This document shows, one piece after another, positions 26,714-37,106 of a stretch of 37,717 bases of DNA. Position numbers and translations under genes: made by a program. The DNA comes from an uncultured Clostridia bacterium (GTDB lineage: Bacteria > Bacillota > Clostridia > Oscillospirales > Ruminococcaceae), in contig CANRIA010000018.1 in the NCBI GenBank assembly GCA_947630555.1, forward strand, positions 1 through 37,717, read 5' to 3'. The notes beneath the pieces were generated by a model, which ran no database searches, had not been told where the DNA came from, and saw only the letters and a program-made list of their open reading frames with translations. Every line of letters starts with the position of its first letter. The first letter of the stretch is position 1.

Positions 26714-28822
26714 TTATCTAACACCGAAAAGCAAGTCGCCATATGTAGGATACGGCCAGTATTTCTTCGAGGTGACTTTCTCTGCCTCGTCACACGGCAG
26801 TCTGAGCTCTGCCATTTTGGTGAGCACTGTGTCTCTGATAGCCTCCGACTCCTTGATTATGCCGTCGCAGTCTGCAAGCGCTATAACAGCCTTTTCAAGC
26901 TCGTCTGCCTTTACTGCTATGCTGTCGGCAAGGTCAGAAAGCTTCTTCACAAGACCCTTTTCATACGCGCAGGCGATAGTTTCATCAACAGCCTTTTTCG
27001 CGGCGGCGGTCTTGGCAAGCTCTGCGGCATAGCCCTCAATAGCAGGGGCTATCTGCGTTTTAGCCATTTCTATCATCGTGTTAGCCTCGATAACTACCGT
27101 CTTGCAGTAGTTTTCAAGCATTATGTCAACTCTCGACTTCATCTCTGCCAGCGTGAACACCTTATGCGATGTGAGCATATCTACATTCTTCTGATCAAGC
27201 AGGTGAGGCATACAATCGGCGGTGGTGCGGTAATTGAGCAGACCCCTCTTTTCGGTCGCTTCCTTTATCCACGAATCGTCGTAGCCGTTGCCGTTGAATA
27301 TGATATGCTTATGATCTTTGATAGTCTTCTTTATCATTTCGTGCAGGGCGGTCTCGAAGTCCTCTGCACCCTCAAGTCTGTCGGCATATATCTTCAGCGA
27401 TTCAGCCACCGCGCTGTTGAGCATTATGTTAGCGCAGGCTATGCTGTTTGAAGAACCCAGCATACGGAACTCAAACTTATTGCCCGTGAACGCGAACGGC
27501 GATGTACGGTTGCGGTCTGTAGTATCTCTGTTGAACTTAGGCAGAACGTTTACGCCCAGTTTCATCTGAGTAACTTCGGTGCCCTTATAAGGTGTATCAT
27601 TCTCGATAGCCTCAAGCACAGCGTTGAGCTCGTCGCCGAGGAATATAGATACCACAGCCGGCGGTGCTTCGTTAGCGCCGAGTCTATGGTCGTTGCCAGC
27701 GGTAGCAACAGCCAGTCTCAAAAGATCCTGATAATCGTCAACAGCCTTAATTACAGCGCACAGGAACAGCAAGAACTGCGCGTTCTCATACGGTGTTTCG
27801 CCGGGTGAGAGCAGGTTTACGCCTGTATCTGTAGAGATAGACCAGTTGTTGTGCTTACCGCTGCCGTTTACGCCTGCAAAGGGCTTTTCGTGCAGCAGGC
27901 AAACTAAACCATGTCTCGCGGCGACCTTCTGCATTATCTCCATAGTCAGCTGGTTATGGTCGGTAGCGATATTCGTAGTAGTATAGATAGGTGCAAGTTC
28001 GTGCTGGGCAGGTGCGACCTCGTTATGCTCGGTCTTGGCAAGTATGCCGAGTTTCCACAGCTCTTGATTAAGGTCTTCCATAAACTCTGCTACCTTGGGC
28101 TTTATAACGCCAAAGTAGTGGTCGTCCATTTCCTGACCCTTGGGCGGCTTTGTGCCGAACAGTGTTCTGCCTGTAAATCTCAGGTCGGGGCGCTGGTCGT
28201 ACATTTCTTTTGTTATAAGGAAATATTCCTGCTCGGGACCTACAGATGTACGAACGCACTTTACGTTATCGTTGCCGAAGAGTTTCAGTATTCTGAGAGC
28301 CTGCTTATTAAGAGCCTGCATAGAGCGCAGCAGCGGTGTTTTCTTATCGAGAGCCTCGCCGCCGTAAGAGCAGAAAGCGGTAGGTATGCAAAGAGTTTTG
28401 CCCTTTATGAACGCATACGAAGTCGGATCCCACGCGGTATAGCCTCTTGCCTCGAATGTTGCTCTCAGTCCGCCCGAAGGGAACGAAGATGCATCAGGCT
28501 CGCCTTTGATAAGCTCTTTGCCCGAAAATTCCATTATAACTCCGCCGTCGGGAGAGGGTGAGATAAAGCTGTCGTGCTTTTCTGCCGTAATGCCGGTAAG
28601 CGGCTGGAACCAGTGGGTATAGTGGGTAGCTCCGTGCGCCACAGCCCACTCTTTCATTGCGCTGGCAACGGCATTAGCAACGCCTATATCAAGCTTAGCG
28701 CCCTCGTCGATGGTCTTTTTCAGCGACTGATAAACCTTTGCTGACAAAGTAGCTTTCATAACTCTGTCGTCAAACACCAGACAGCCAAAATACTCCGGTA
28801 CTGTTGTTACATTTTCTCCCAT
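26714..28822 (-). CDS. glnN: Glutamine synthetase type III
   Basis: A 702-residue enzyme joining ammonia to glutamate with ATP; the large GSIII type is typical of Bacteroides, cyanobacteria and ruminal Clostridia. Characteristic tracts are [50 protein letters not shown] (metal-binding Glu pair), [29 protein letters not shown] and [20 protein letters not shown], ending in [17 protein letters not shown]. It starts with [13 protein letters not shown] after AAAGGAG. It follows gdhA by 149 bp, but a strong intrinsic terminator lies between them, so much of its transcription should come from the promoter at 28845-28873. Confidence 0.97.
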   Translation of the reverse strand: MGENVTTVPEYFGCLVFDDRVMKATLSAKVYQSLKKTIDEGAKLDIGVANAVASAMKEWAVAHGATHYTHWFQPLTGITAEKHDSFISPSPDGGVIMEFSGKELIKGEPDASSFPSGGLRATFEARGYTAWDPTSYAFIKGKTLCIPTAFCSYGGEALDKKTPLLRSMQALNKQALRILKLFGNDNVKCVRTSVGPEQEYFLITKEMYDQRPDLRFTGRTLFGTKPPKGQEMDDHYFGVIKPKVAEFMEDLNQELWKLGILAKTEHNEVAPAQHELAPIYTTTNIATDHNQLTMEIMQKVAARHGLVCLLHEKPFAGVNGSGKHNNWSISTDTGVNLLSPGETPYENAQFLLFLCAVIKAVDDYQDLLRLAVATAGNDHRLGANEAPPAVVSIFLGDELNAVLEAIENDTPYKGTEVTQMKLGVNVLPKFNRDTTDRNRTSPFAFTGNKFEFRMLGSSNSIACANIMLNSAVAESLKIYADRLEGAEDFETALHEMIKKTIKDHKHIIFNGNGYDDSWIKEATEKRGLLNYRTTADCMPHLLDQKNVDMLTSHKVFTLAEMKSRVDIMLENYCKTVVIEANTMIEMAKTQIAPAIEGYAAELAKTAAAKKAVDETIACAYEKGLVKKLSDLADSIAVKADELEKAVIALADCDGIIKESEAIRDTVLTKMAELRLPCDEAEKVTSKKYWPYPTYGDLLFGVR

Positions 28823-28844
28823 TTCAAAAACTCCTTTACATTAA

Positions 28845-28873
28845 AATATAGTTCAATAGTTTTTCTATAGCAA
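28845..28873 (-). promoter_or_regulatory. Possible glnN promoter overlapping the upstream terminator
   Basis: Minus strand: TTGCTA (28868-28873), 17 bp, TATATT (28845-28850), 22 bp before the glnN ATG. The -35 box overlaps the T-run of the terminator by two bases. Both boxes are imperfect. Confidence 0.5.
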
Positions 28874-28917
28874 AAAAGACGCCTTTAAAGCGCGGTGACC
28901 CACGCGTTAAAGACGTC
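28872..28917 (-). terminator. Strong intrinsic terminator or attenuator between gdhA and glnN
   Basis: Minus strand: GACGTCTTTAACGCG (28903-28917) pairs with CGCGCTTTAAAGGCGTC (28878-28894): 15 bp with one 2-nt bulge and one G-T pair, 8-nt loop, then TTTTTT. It lies 55 bp after the gdhA stop and 50 bp before glnN. Confidence 0.88.
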
Positions 28918-28971
28918 CTTGCCTTTACGTTATTAAAACTGTTATGCTATTTTACTTTTATCTCAAAGCTA

Positions 28972-30411
<1,440 letters not shown>

Positions 30412-30456
30412 TTAAAACGCCTTATTACCCAAAGACCACACACCTTTACGTTATGA

Positions 30457-30485
30457 ATTATACACTCTTCAAAACGATTTGTCAA
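30457..30485 (-). promoter_or_regulatory. Promoter of gdhA
   Basis: Minus strand: perfect TTGACA (30480-30485), 17 bp, perfect TATAAT (30457-30462). The predicted leader is about 145 nt. Confidence 0.9.
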
Positions 30486-30497
30486 GACCTTTTTTGC

Positions 30498-30526
30498 AAC
30501 TTTTTAAAAAAATCCTGCAAAAAGTT
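30498..30526. promoter_or_regulatory. Candidate shared operator between the divergent promoters
   Basis: An 8-bp inverted repeat, AACTTTTT (30498-30505) and AAAAAGTT (30519-30526), sits between the two -35 boxes. TTGCAAC and TGCAAAA extend the similarity. It is AT-rich, so chance is not excluded. Confidence 0.4.
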
Positions 30527-30548
30527 AAAATTTCTTTGCTCTCGCCTA

Positions 30549-30577
30549 TTGACAAACAGTTGTTTTAGTTGTATAAT
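30549..30577 (+). promoter_or_regulatory. Promoter of the split glutamate synthase cluster
   Basis: Perfect TTGACA (30549-30554), 17 bp, perfect TATAAT (30572-30577). The leader to the first gene is about 140 nt; no known riboswitch is recognised in it. Confidence 0.9.
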
Positions 30578-30721
30578 ACAGATTGTGAGCAATGGCGTTC
30601 ATTTCAAAACGGTATATTATGCCTTAATGGCTAAAATTTGCCGCTTTGAAGTGGGCGCTTATTGTTTTTTCGCTGTAAAACACACGATATACATTATTTT
30701 TAATGAAAGGAAAGTTCTGAT

Positions 30722-31816
30722 ATGAAACGAGAGGGAGAAGTCAGGATACCGTCGGGCTGCGCAATTGCGGCAGTTATAAGCAAAGACGGCAACAGAATGT
30801 CGGGTCAGCTGATAGCCGATGCCATGGTGCCCATGCACGACCGCTCAAACGGCTTGGGCGGCGGCTTTGCAGGCTACGGCATTTACCCAGAATACAGGGA
30901 TTACTATGCACTACACATATTCTTTGACGACAGACCGTCGAGGATAGACTGCGAGACATTTTTAAAGGAGCGCTTCGAGATAGTAAAATCGGAAGTTATC
31001 CCCACGCGCAAGATACCGCAGATAACTGACGAGCCGATGATATGGAGATATTTTGTTGCGCCGCTGCACTCGGTAATGGCATCAATGCAGCTGGACGAAA
31101 AAGCTTTGGTTTCGCGCACGGCGGTGCAGATAAACACCGAGCACAAAGGCGCATATGTATTTTCAAGCGGCAAGAACATGGGCGCATTCAAGGCGGTGGG
31201 TTTCCCCGAAGATGTGGGAAAATTCTACAGGCTGGACGAATACGAAGGATACTCGTGGACTGCGCACGGCAGATACCCGACAAACACCCCCGGCTGGTGG
31301 GGCGGTGCGCACCCGTTCACGCTGCTTGATTACTCGGTAGTACACAACGGCGAAATTTCCTCTTATGATGCTAACAGGCGTTTTATAGAGATGTTCGGTT
31401 ACAAATGCACGTTACAGACGGACACCGAAGTTATAACTTACATACTGGACTATCTGCTGCGCGTTCAGGGACTTACGCTTAAAGAGGCTGCGAGCGTTAT
31501 AGCTGCGCCGTTCTGGAGCACTATAAACGACAAGTCGGACATTGAGGACAAGAACAAGCACATATATCTGAGAACTATGTTCCCCAGCCTGCTTATAACG
31601 GGCCCGTTCTCGATAGTGTTCGGCTACAACGGCGGTCTTATGGCTCTTAACGACAGGCTGAAACTGCGTTCTATGGTGGTAGGCGAGAAGGACGACAAGG
31701 TGTTTATAGCAAGCGAAGAAGCTGCGATAAGGGTAATGGAGCCCGATGCGGAGAACATATGGTCGCCTGCCGGCGGAGAGCCCGTAATAGTTGAGGTAAA
31801 GGAGGGTGCGTACTGA
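30722..31816 (+). CDS. Glutaminase (class II amidotransferase) subunit of archaeal-type split glutamate synthase
   Basis: A 364-residue protein with GAAAGGAAAG upstream. It matches the N-terminal glutaminase domain of GltB as a separate protein. It should release ammonia from glutamine and pass it to the FMN domain encoded next. Motifs: RIPSGCAIAAVI, where Cys13 is the likely nucleophile exposed by propeptide removal; the WTAHGRYPTNTPGWWGGAHPF tract; and VVHNGEISSYDANRRFIE, equivalent to the family HNGEI. The TGA overlaps the next ATG (TGATG), so translation is coupled. Confidence 0.93.
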   Translation: MKREGEVRIPSGCAIAAVISKDGNRMSGQLIADAMVPMHDRSNGLGGGFAGYGIYPEYRDYYALHIFFDDRPSRIDCETFLKERFEIVKSEVIPTRKIPQITDEPMIWRYFVAPLHSVMASMQLDEKALVSRTAVQINTEHKGAYVFSSGKNMGAFKAVGFPEDVGKFYRLDEYEGYSWTAHGRYPTNTPGWWGGAHPFTLLDYSVVHNGEISSYDANRRFIEMFGYKCTLQTDTEVITYILDYLLRVQGLTLKEAASVIAAPFWSTINDKSDIEDKNKHIYLRTMFPSLLITGPFSIVFGYNGGLMALNDRLKLRSMVVGEKDDKVFIASEEAAIRVMEPDAENIWSPAGGEPVIVEVKEGAY

Positions 31817-33324
31817 TGAACGATATATATGTTTATCCCGAATTTGAGGTAATAAGAAACAGTGACCGCTGCATAGCCTGCCGCGTATGCGAAAGACAGT
31901 GCGCCAACGAGGTACACTTTTTCAGCGATGAGCACGGCAAGATGATGAGCGATGAGACAAAGTGCGTAAACTGCCAGAGGTGTGTATCGCTATGCCCTAC
32001 AAAGGCTCTTAAAATAGTAAAGAGCGACTGTATGCTGCGCGAGAACGCAAACTGGAGCAACGACACTATTAAAGAGATATACAAACAGGCGAACAGCGGC
32101 GCGGTGCTGCTCTCGTCTATGGGCAACCCGAAGCCTTTTCCCGTATACTGGGACAAGATACTTATAAACGCTTCGCAGGTAACTAACCCGCCGATAGACC
32201 CTTTGAGAGAACCTATGGAGACGAAGGTATTCCTTGGCAAAAAGCCCGACAGGATAAAGCGCGACGAAAACGGCAAATTAAAATGCGAACTTCCGCCGCA
32301 GATAGAACTTTCAATGCCGGTAATGTTCTCGGCAATGAGTTACGGTTCAATAAGCTACAACGCGCACGCTTCACTGGCGAGGGCGGCAACAGAACTCGGC
32401 ATACTTTACAACACGGGTGAAGGCGGTCTGCACGAGGACTTTTACTGCTATGGTGAAAACACGATAGTACAGGTAGCTTCGGGACGTTTTGGCGTTCACG
32501 AAGAATACCTGAAAGCAGGCGCGGCAATCGAGATAAAAATGGGTCAGGGTGCTAAACCGGGCATAGGCGGACATCTGCCGGGGGCTAAGATAGTAGGCGA
32601 TGTATCTCGCACCCGTATGATACCCGAAGGTTCTGATGCAATATCGCCTGCGCCGCATCATGATATATATTCTATAGAAGATCTGCGGCAGCTGGTGTTC
32701 TCTCTCAAAGAGGCTACAGAATACAAAAAGCCTGTTATAGTAAAGGTAGCGGCGGTGCACAACATTGCTGCCATTGCAAGCGGTATTGCAAGGAGCGGTG
32801 CGGACATTATAGCGATTGACGGCTTCCGCGGAGGAACGGGCGCTGCGCCGACGAGGATAAGAGACAATGTGGGCATACCTATAGAACTTGCTCTTGCGGC
32901 TGTTGACCAGCGTTTGCGCGACGAGGGCATAAGAAACAACATCTCGCTGGTGGTAGGCGGCAGCATAAGAAGCGCATCTGACGTTGTAAAGGCGATAGCT
33001 TTGGGTGCAGATGCCTGCTATATAGCGACTGCTGCGCTTTTGGCTCTTGGCTGTCACCTGTGCAGAACTTGTCAGAGCGGCAAGTGCAACTGGGGCATAG
33101 CTACACAGCGACCCGAGCTTGTAAAGAGGCTGAACCCCGACATGGGAAGTCAGCGGCTTGTAAACCTTATGAACGCATGGAAGCACGAAATAAAAGAACT
33201 TATGGGCGGCATGGGTATAAACTCTATAGAAGCTTTGAAGGGCAACAGGCTGATGCTGCGCGGTATAGGTCTTACGAACGCGGAACTGGAGATACTGGGC
33301 ATTGCGCACGCAGGTCAGAGCTGA
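31816..33324 (+). CDS. FMN-binding glutamate synthase subunit with N-terminal ferredoxin domain
   Basis: A 502-residue protein. Residues 19-29 (CIACRVCERQC) and 50-60 (CVNCQRCVSLC) bind two [4Fe-4S] clusters. The rest is the GltB synthase barrel: FSAMSYGSISYNAHASLARAA, NTGEGG, EIKMGQGAKPGIGGHLPG, the FMN and phosphate tracts IDGFRGGTGAAPT and VGGSIRSASDVVKA, and CHLCRTCQSGKCNWG, which should hold the 3Fe-4S cluster. It should combine 2-oxoglutarate with ammonia to form glutamate using electrons passed through the iron-sulfur clusters. This compact archaeal-type design is common in Clostridia and unlike the 1500-residue GltB. Confidence 0.94.
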   Translation: MNDIYVYPEFEVIRNSDRCIACRVCERQCANEVHFFSDEHGKMMSDETKCVNCQRCVSLCPTKALKIVKSDCMLRENANWSNDTIKEIYKQANSGAVLLSSMGNPKPFPVYWDKILINASQVTNPPIDPLREPMETKVFLGKKPDRIKRDENGKLKCELPPQIELSMPVMFSAMSYGSISYNAHASLARAATELGILYNTGEGGLHEDFYCYGENTIVQVASGRFGVHEEYLKAGAAIEIKMGQGAKPGIGGHLPGAKIVGDVSRTRMIPEGSDAISPAPHHDIYSIEDLRQLVFSLKEATEYKKPVIVKVAAVHNIAAIASGIARSGADIIAIDGFRGGTGAAPTRIRDNVGIPIELALAAVDQRLRDEGIRNNISLVVGGSIRSASDVVKAIALGADACYIATAALLALGCHLCRTCQSGKCNWGIATQRPELVKRLNPDMGSQRLVNLMNAWKHEIKELMGGMGINSIEALKGNRLMLRGIGLTNAELEILGIAHAGQS

Positions 33325-33341
33325 TAGGATAGGTGATAGAT

Positions 33342-33782
33342 ATGAAAAGAGTATATGTAAACGAAGAATGGTGCTTGGGCTGTCACCTTTGCGAATATAA
33401 CTGCGCGTTTGCAAATTCGGGTCTTAAAGACATGGCATACGCGCTGAAAGGCAAGCCCATATACCCCAGAATACACATTGAAGAAAACGACAAGATAAGC
33501 TATGCGGTATCATGCCGCCACTGCGACGACCCGATATGCGTTAAAAGCTGTATTGCAGGGGCAATATCTAAAAAAGACGGCGTTGTACACATAGACAGCG
33601 AAAAATGCGTGGGCTGCCACACCTGCGTGCTGGTCTGCCCATATGGAGCATTAGCACCCGGTGAGAGCGGCATTATGCAAAAGTGCGAACTTTGCCTTGC
33701 AAACTCCTGCGGAGAGCCTGCGTGTGTAAAGGGCTGCCCCAACAATGCGATAGTATTTGAGAGCAGAGATGAGGAGGTATGA
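33342..33782 (+). CDS. Four-cluster ferredoxin-like electron carrier
   Basis: A 146-residue protein starting MKRVYVNEEWCLGCHLC; AGGTGAT favours this ATG over a GTG three codons earlier. Cysteines occur in four groups: 11/14/17/21, 58/61/66/70, 89/92/95/99 and 115/118/(123)/128/132. This is the polyferredoxin arrangement of HycB/DmsB-type electron-transfer subunits. It probably carries electrons from the flavoprotein encoded next to the FMN subunit. Its stop overlaps an ATG of the oxidoreductase gene (ATGA). Confidence 0.92.
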   Translation: MKRVYVNEEWCLGCHLCEYNCAFANSGLKDMAYALKGKPIYPRIHIEENDKISYAVSCRHCDDPICVKSCIAGAISKKDGVVHIDSEKCVGCHTCVLVCPYGALAPGESGIMQKCELCLANSCGEPACVKGCPNNAIVFESRDEEV

Positions 33783-33787
33783 GGCGT

Positions 33788-35035
33788 ATGAAGCAGTATA
33801 TTATTATAGGAAACGGCGTTGCCGCGGCAGGCTGCATTGAGGGCATACGCAGTGTTGACAAAGACGGCAAAATTACCGTAATATCGGAAGAGAAACACCC
33901 CGTATATTGCAGACCGCTCATCTCATATTATCTTGAGGGAAAGACGGACACTAAGAAGATGAACTACCGCGGCGAGGATTTTTACACCGCAAACGGCTGT
34001 GATATTATATACGGCAAAAAGGCAGTGAAGATAGACAAAGCCGCCAAGAAGATAGAACTTGACGACAAGAGCAAACTGCCATACACGAGCGTATGTGTTG
34101 CGGTGGGTTCTTCGCCTTTTGTGCCGCCGATGGAGGGGCTTGAAAGCGTTGAGAAGAAGTTTGGCTTTATGACTTTGGACGATACGCTGGCTCTTGAAAA
34201 GGCGGTAACGAAAAACTCGAGGGTGCTGATAGTGGGCGCTGGACTTATAGGTCTTAAATGCGCTGAGGGCTTGCACGGCAGGGCGGCATCAATAGTAGTT
34301 GCTGACCTTGCAGACAGGGTGCTTTCGAGCATTCTTGACAAGGACTGTGCGGCGTATATGCAGAAATGCCTTGAAGAAAACGGGATAGAATTTTTGCTTT
34401 CGGACAGTGTAAAGAAATTTGATAAAAACAAGGCTTATATGCAAAGCGGCAAGGAAGTTAACTTTGACGTGCTTGTGCTTGCGGTAGGCGTAAGGGCGAA
34501 TGTGGCTCTTATAAAAGATGCAGGCGGAGAAGTGAACAGGGGCATTATAGTTGATGAGAAACTTCGCACAAGTATTGAGGACATATACGCGGCAGGCGAC
34601 TGCACCGAGGGTGAAGACATATCTCTTGGCGCGAAAAGAGTTTTAGCGCTGATGCCGAACGCATATATGCAGGGGCACGCGGCAGGTGTGAACATGGCAG
34701 GCGGCGAGGAGCTTTTCGACAAGGGCATACCTATGAACTCTATAGGCTTCTTCGGTCTGCACTGCATGACGGCGGGTACTGCTTACACCTCGGAGCAGGG
34801 CGGCTGCACATATGAAGAAAAGTTCGACAGCGGAATAAAAAGGCTGTTCACAAAGGGCGGCTTGCTTACGGGCTTTATGATCATAGGCGGCAGCGAGAGG
34901 GCAGGCATATACACCGCCATGATTCGCGAAAGGACGCCTCTTGACAGCGTAAACTTTGAAATGCTGCGCAAGGCGGCGACTTCGGCGGCGTTTGGCAAAG
35001 AGGCAAGAAAAGAAAAATTCGCTATGCCTCATTAA
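33788..35035 (+). CDS. FAD-dependent NAD(P)H oxidoreductase, electron-input subunit
   Basis: A 415-residue protein from MKQYIIIGNGVAA. An ATG three codons upstream overlaps the previous stop but is only 1 nt from AGGAGG, while this one has 10 nt. Features: the FAD loop GNGVAAAG; CRPLISYYLEGK; the NAD(P) loop VGAGLIGLKCAEGL; and DIYAAGDCTEG, the second FAD motif. The fold is that of NirB/NoxC-like pyridine-nucleotide-disulfide oxidoreductases. It likely takes electrons from NAD(P)H and feeds the ferredoxin subunit, replacing GltD. Confidence 0.9.
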   Translation: MKQYIIIGNGVAAAGCIEGIRSVDKDGKITVISEEKHPVYCRPLISYYLEGKTDTKKMNYRGEDFYTANGCDIIYGKKAVKIDKAAKKIELDDKSKLPYTSVCVAVGSSPFVPPMEGLESVEKKFGFMTLDDTLALEKAVTKNSRVLIVGAGLIGLKCAEGLHGRAASIVVADLADRVLSSILDKDCAAYMQKCLEENGIEFLLSDSVKKFDKNKAYMQSGKEVNFDVLVLAVGVRANVALIKDAGGEVNRGIIVDEKLRTSIEDIYAAGDCTEGEDISLGAKRVLALMPNAYMQGHAAGVNMAGGEELFDKGIPMNSIGFFGLHCMTAGTAYTSEQGGCTYEEKFDSGIKRLFTKGGLLTGFMIIGGSERAGIYTAMIRERTPLDSVNFEMLRKAATSAAFGKEARKEKFAMPH

Positions 35036-35039
35036 GGTG

Positions 35040-35068
35040 TTGCATGGGCGGAAAAAGTATGTTATAAT
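35040..35068 (+). promoter_or_regulatory. Possible internal promoter before the GXGXG subunit
   Basis: TTGCAT (35040-35045), 17 bp, perfect TATAAT (35063-35068), overlapping the 52-bp gap after the oxidoreductase. Transcription would start about 12 bp before the ATG at 35088. Confidence 0.6.
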
Positions 35069-35087
35069 ACTGTAAAGGACTGATAGT

Positions 35088-35810
35088 ATGGTACTTATAG
35101 ATGTAAACGGTCTTGACTTTAAGGCGGTGAACGAAAACCTGCGCGAGGCTAAGGGCGACTGCCGTCTTACAGGCTGCTGCGGACAGAGGTTTATAGCGGC
35201 AGGAATGTCGGGACGTGCTATAACGATTGAGGGCGTGCCGGGCAATGCGCTGGGCGCGTATCTTAACGGCGGCGAAATTGTTGTTAACGCAAACGCACAA
35301 GATGCGGTGGGTGACACGATGAACGAGGGTAAGATAGTCATTCACGGCAACATAGGCGATGCGGCAGGTTACGCCATGCGCGGCGGAAAGATCTTTGTAA
35401 AGGGCAATGCAGGCTATCGCGCAGGCATACACATGAAGGCATATAAAGAAAAAGTGCCGCTTATGGTGATAGGCGGCAGCACGGGCAGTTTTCTTGGCGA
35501 ATATCAGGCAGGCGGCGTTATAGTGGTGCTGGGTTTGAATATTGGCAGCAGGAAGATCGTCGGAAACTTCCCCTGCACGGGCATGCACGGCGGAAAGATG
35601 TTTTTGCGAAGCGACTGCAAGGACGTTAAGTTCCCTTCGCAGGTGACGGCTAAGAGAGCGACGGCGAAAGAGCTTGACGAGGTGCGAAAGTATGTAACGC
35701 AATACTGCGAGCTGTTCGGCGGTGATGTTGACAGCATAATGGACAGCCCGTTCACGGTTGTTACCCCCGACAGCAAGAACCCGTACAAGCAGATGTATGT
35801 CCCCAACTAG
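35088..35810 (+). CDS. GXGXG-domain subunit of split glutamate synthase
   Basis: A 240-residue protein after AAAGGA. It corresponds to the C-terminal β-helix domain of GltB, whose repeated G-x-x-G-x-x-x-G turns are obvious: NALGAYLNGGEIVV, DAVGDTMNEGKIVIHG, DAAGYAMRGGKIFVKG, GSFLGEYQAGGVIVVLG. This domain holds the other subunits together structurally and has no known catalytic residue. It is the last gene of the cluster. Its TAG stop lies inside the first unit of a heptamer array, so any terminator must lie further down; none with a T-run is seen. Confidence 0.92.
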   Translation: MVLIDVNGLDFKAVNENLREAKGDCRLTGCCGQRFIAAGMSGRAITIEGVPGNALGAYLNGGEIVVNANAQDAVGDTMNEGKIVIHGNIGDAAGYAMRGGKIFVKGNAGYRAGIHMKAYKEKVPLMVIGGSTGSFLGEYQAGGVIVVLGLNIGSRKIVGNFPCTGMHGGKMFLRSDCKDVKFPSQVTAKRATAKELDEVRKYVTQYCELFGGDVDSIMDSPFTVVTPDSKNPYKQMYVPN

Positions 35811-36338
35811 AGGCAAGAGGCAAGAGGCAAGAGGCAAGATGAGCGTTTTGAAAAATTTGCGCTAAACTGTAAAAAGCAATTTCTTGCTTCTTGCTTCTGA
35901 ATCTCTTGCTTCTAGTAGCTGAGGCAATAGGCAAGAAGATGTGACTTCTGCTTTTGTGCGTTGTTAATGTTTTGCGTATTATTTGCGCTGTCGCGCGGCG
36001 CAGGAGCGCACACAACGCACTCTGTACTTCGGTTATTTCTCATTTTGAGTGGGCTGATACGTTAGCGCACCTTCTTGTTATGGATTTTTCGCTTAGTTTA
36101 GCGTTCCATAATGGAACGCAGAAAGAGAGCGTTGCGCTACAACAAGGGGAGGCGCAGCTGCTAGAAGCAAGATAACGAGAAGCAAGAGGCAAGATGAGCG
36201 TTTTGAAAAAGTTTGAATTAAGCTATAAAAAGCATTTTCTTGCTTCTTGCCTCTATCTAAACCGCAGGAAAAACGGCTTTGCTCGAATGTAGCAAAACTA
36301 TTTCTAACTTCTAACTTCTTACCTCTAACCTCTAGCAG
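35808..36338. repeat. Heptamer arrays after the GXGXG gene
   Basis: Runs of AGAGGCA/AGAAGCA-type 7-bp units at 35808-35838, 35917-35937 and 36160-36195. Inverted runs lie at 35879-35915 and 36237-36256. AGAAGTT-type inverted units (TTCTAAC, CTCTAAC) lie at 36301-36335. 'aagatgagcgttttgaaaaa' follows two of the runs (35837 and 36191), so the arrays share flanking sequence. Confidence 0.78.
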
Positions 36339-36540
36339 CGGAGCGCACGCTGTGTTTACGGGGGCGCCGCCCCCGTACCCCCGCAAGCCTTTTGAAAAAG
36401 GCTTGACCGAAAACTTTTCCTTTCTTGACAGGGTTTAAAACTTGTGCGGTTTAACGCACTCGCTGAAAAAATACAATTCAGTTACGCACAAAGTTGGGCA
36501 GCAAGAAAAAAAGCCCGTCACACCGCAAGGTGTGCGCTAT
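35985..36540. repeat. Composite modular hairpin repeat, copy 5 (broken)
   Basis: Inverted E with its usual flank (36101-36119), then B' (36358-36376, ACGGGGGCGCCGCCCCCGT), A' (36385-36404) and the outer TTGACA block (36425). After that comes only the first half of F (36505-36536), which breaks off into a heptamer run (TTAGAGG…, 36540-36565). Modules C, D and H are absent. Confidence 0.78.
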
Positions 36541-37021
36541 TAGAGGTTAGAAGTGAGAAGTTAGAAATAAGAAATGTTTTTTAAGGCTTTGTGACGATTT
36601 TTAATTTCTGCGGTTTATAGCTGGAAGCAAGAAGCAAGAAACGCGCCCAGCAACTACAGCTAACCGCCACACTTTCGCGCGCCCATTCACCCCATAAAAG
36701 CACGTTCCATTTGTGCTGCCGGAAGAATATTCTGCCGGGTAGTTCTTTGTCAAAGGGCTTTGATGGCAAGGGATTTTTAGATATGCGCTATTTATCTAAA
36801 CGGACTGTGCAAAAGAATTACGGTTTCAGAATATGCGAGCTTTCGAGCATATTTTGAAATAGCCGCCACGCTTTCGGCGGCTAAGTAATTCTTTCATCGT
36901 GGCTTGTGTCTGCTTAAGCAGACAGCAAGACACTGCGCTCCTGCGTGGCGCGTAAGCGCGAATATAAAAAAACAAACAAAAGTTGAAAATACATTTTCTA
37001 ACCTCTAACATCTAACTTCTT
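36540..37021. other. Non-coding run with hairpins and heptamers before glnA
   Basis: Heptamer runs at 36540-36565, 36620-36640 and 36997-37021 (inverted). Perfect or near-perfect hairpins AGCCGCC/GGCGGCT (about 36862-36883) and GTCTGCTTAAGCAGAC (36908-36923). I see no credible gene in 35811-37106. Confidence 0.55.
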
Positions 37022-37045
37022 AGCGCTAACTGCGCCTTTTATTAC

Positions 37046-37076
37046 TTGTGAAAAATTGTTTCAAATTTGCTATAAA
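37046..37076 (+). promoter_or_regulatory. Weak candidate promoter of glnA
   Basis: TTGTGA (37046-37051), 19 bp, TATAAA (37071-37076), 30 bp before the start codon. Spacing and boxes are poor; an activator may be needed. Confidence 0.35.
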
Positions 37077-37106
37077 TCATTTCTCTTATTCTAAAGGGGG
37101 ATAATA

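Noticed and set aside
30578-30721. Known glutamine riboswitch in the GOGAT leader
   Set aside because: The glnA RNA and downstream-peptide motifs are cyanobacterial/marine and their conserved cores are not visible here.
32371-33414. 347-residue minus-strand open frame
   Set aside because: Antisense to the FMN glutamate synthase subunit; Tyr/Arg-rich shadow of its codons.
35808-35937. Possible CRISPR array in the heptamer-rich gap
   Set aside because: Units are 7 bp with no unique spacers and no cas genes.
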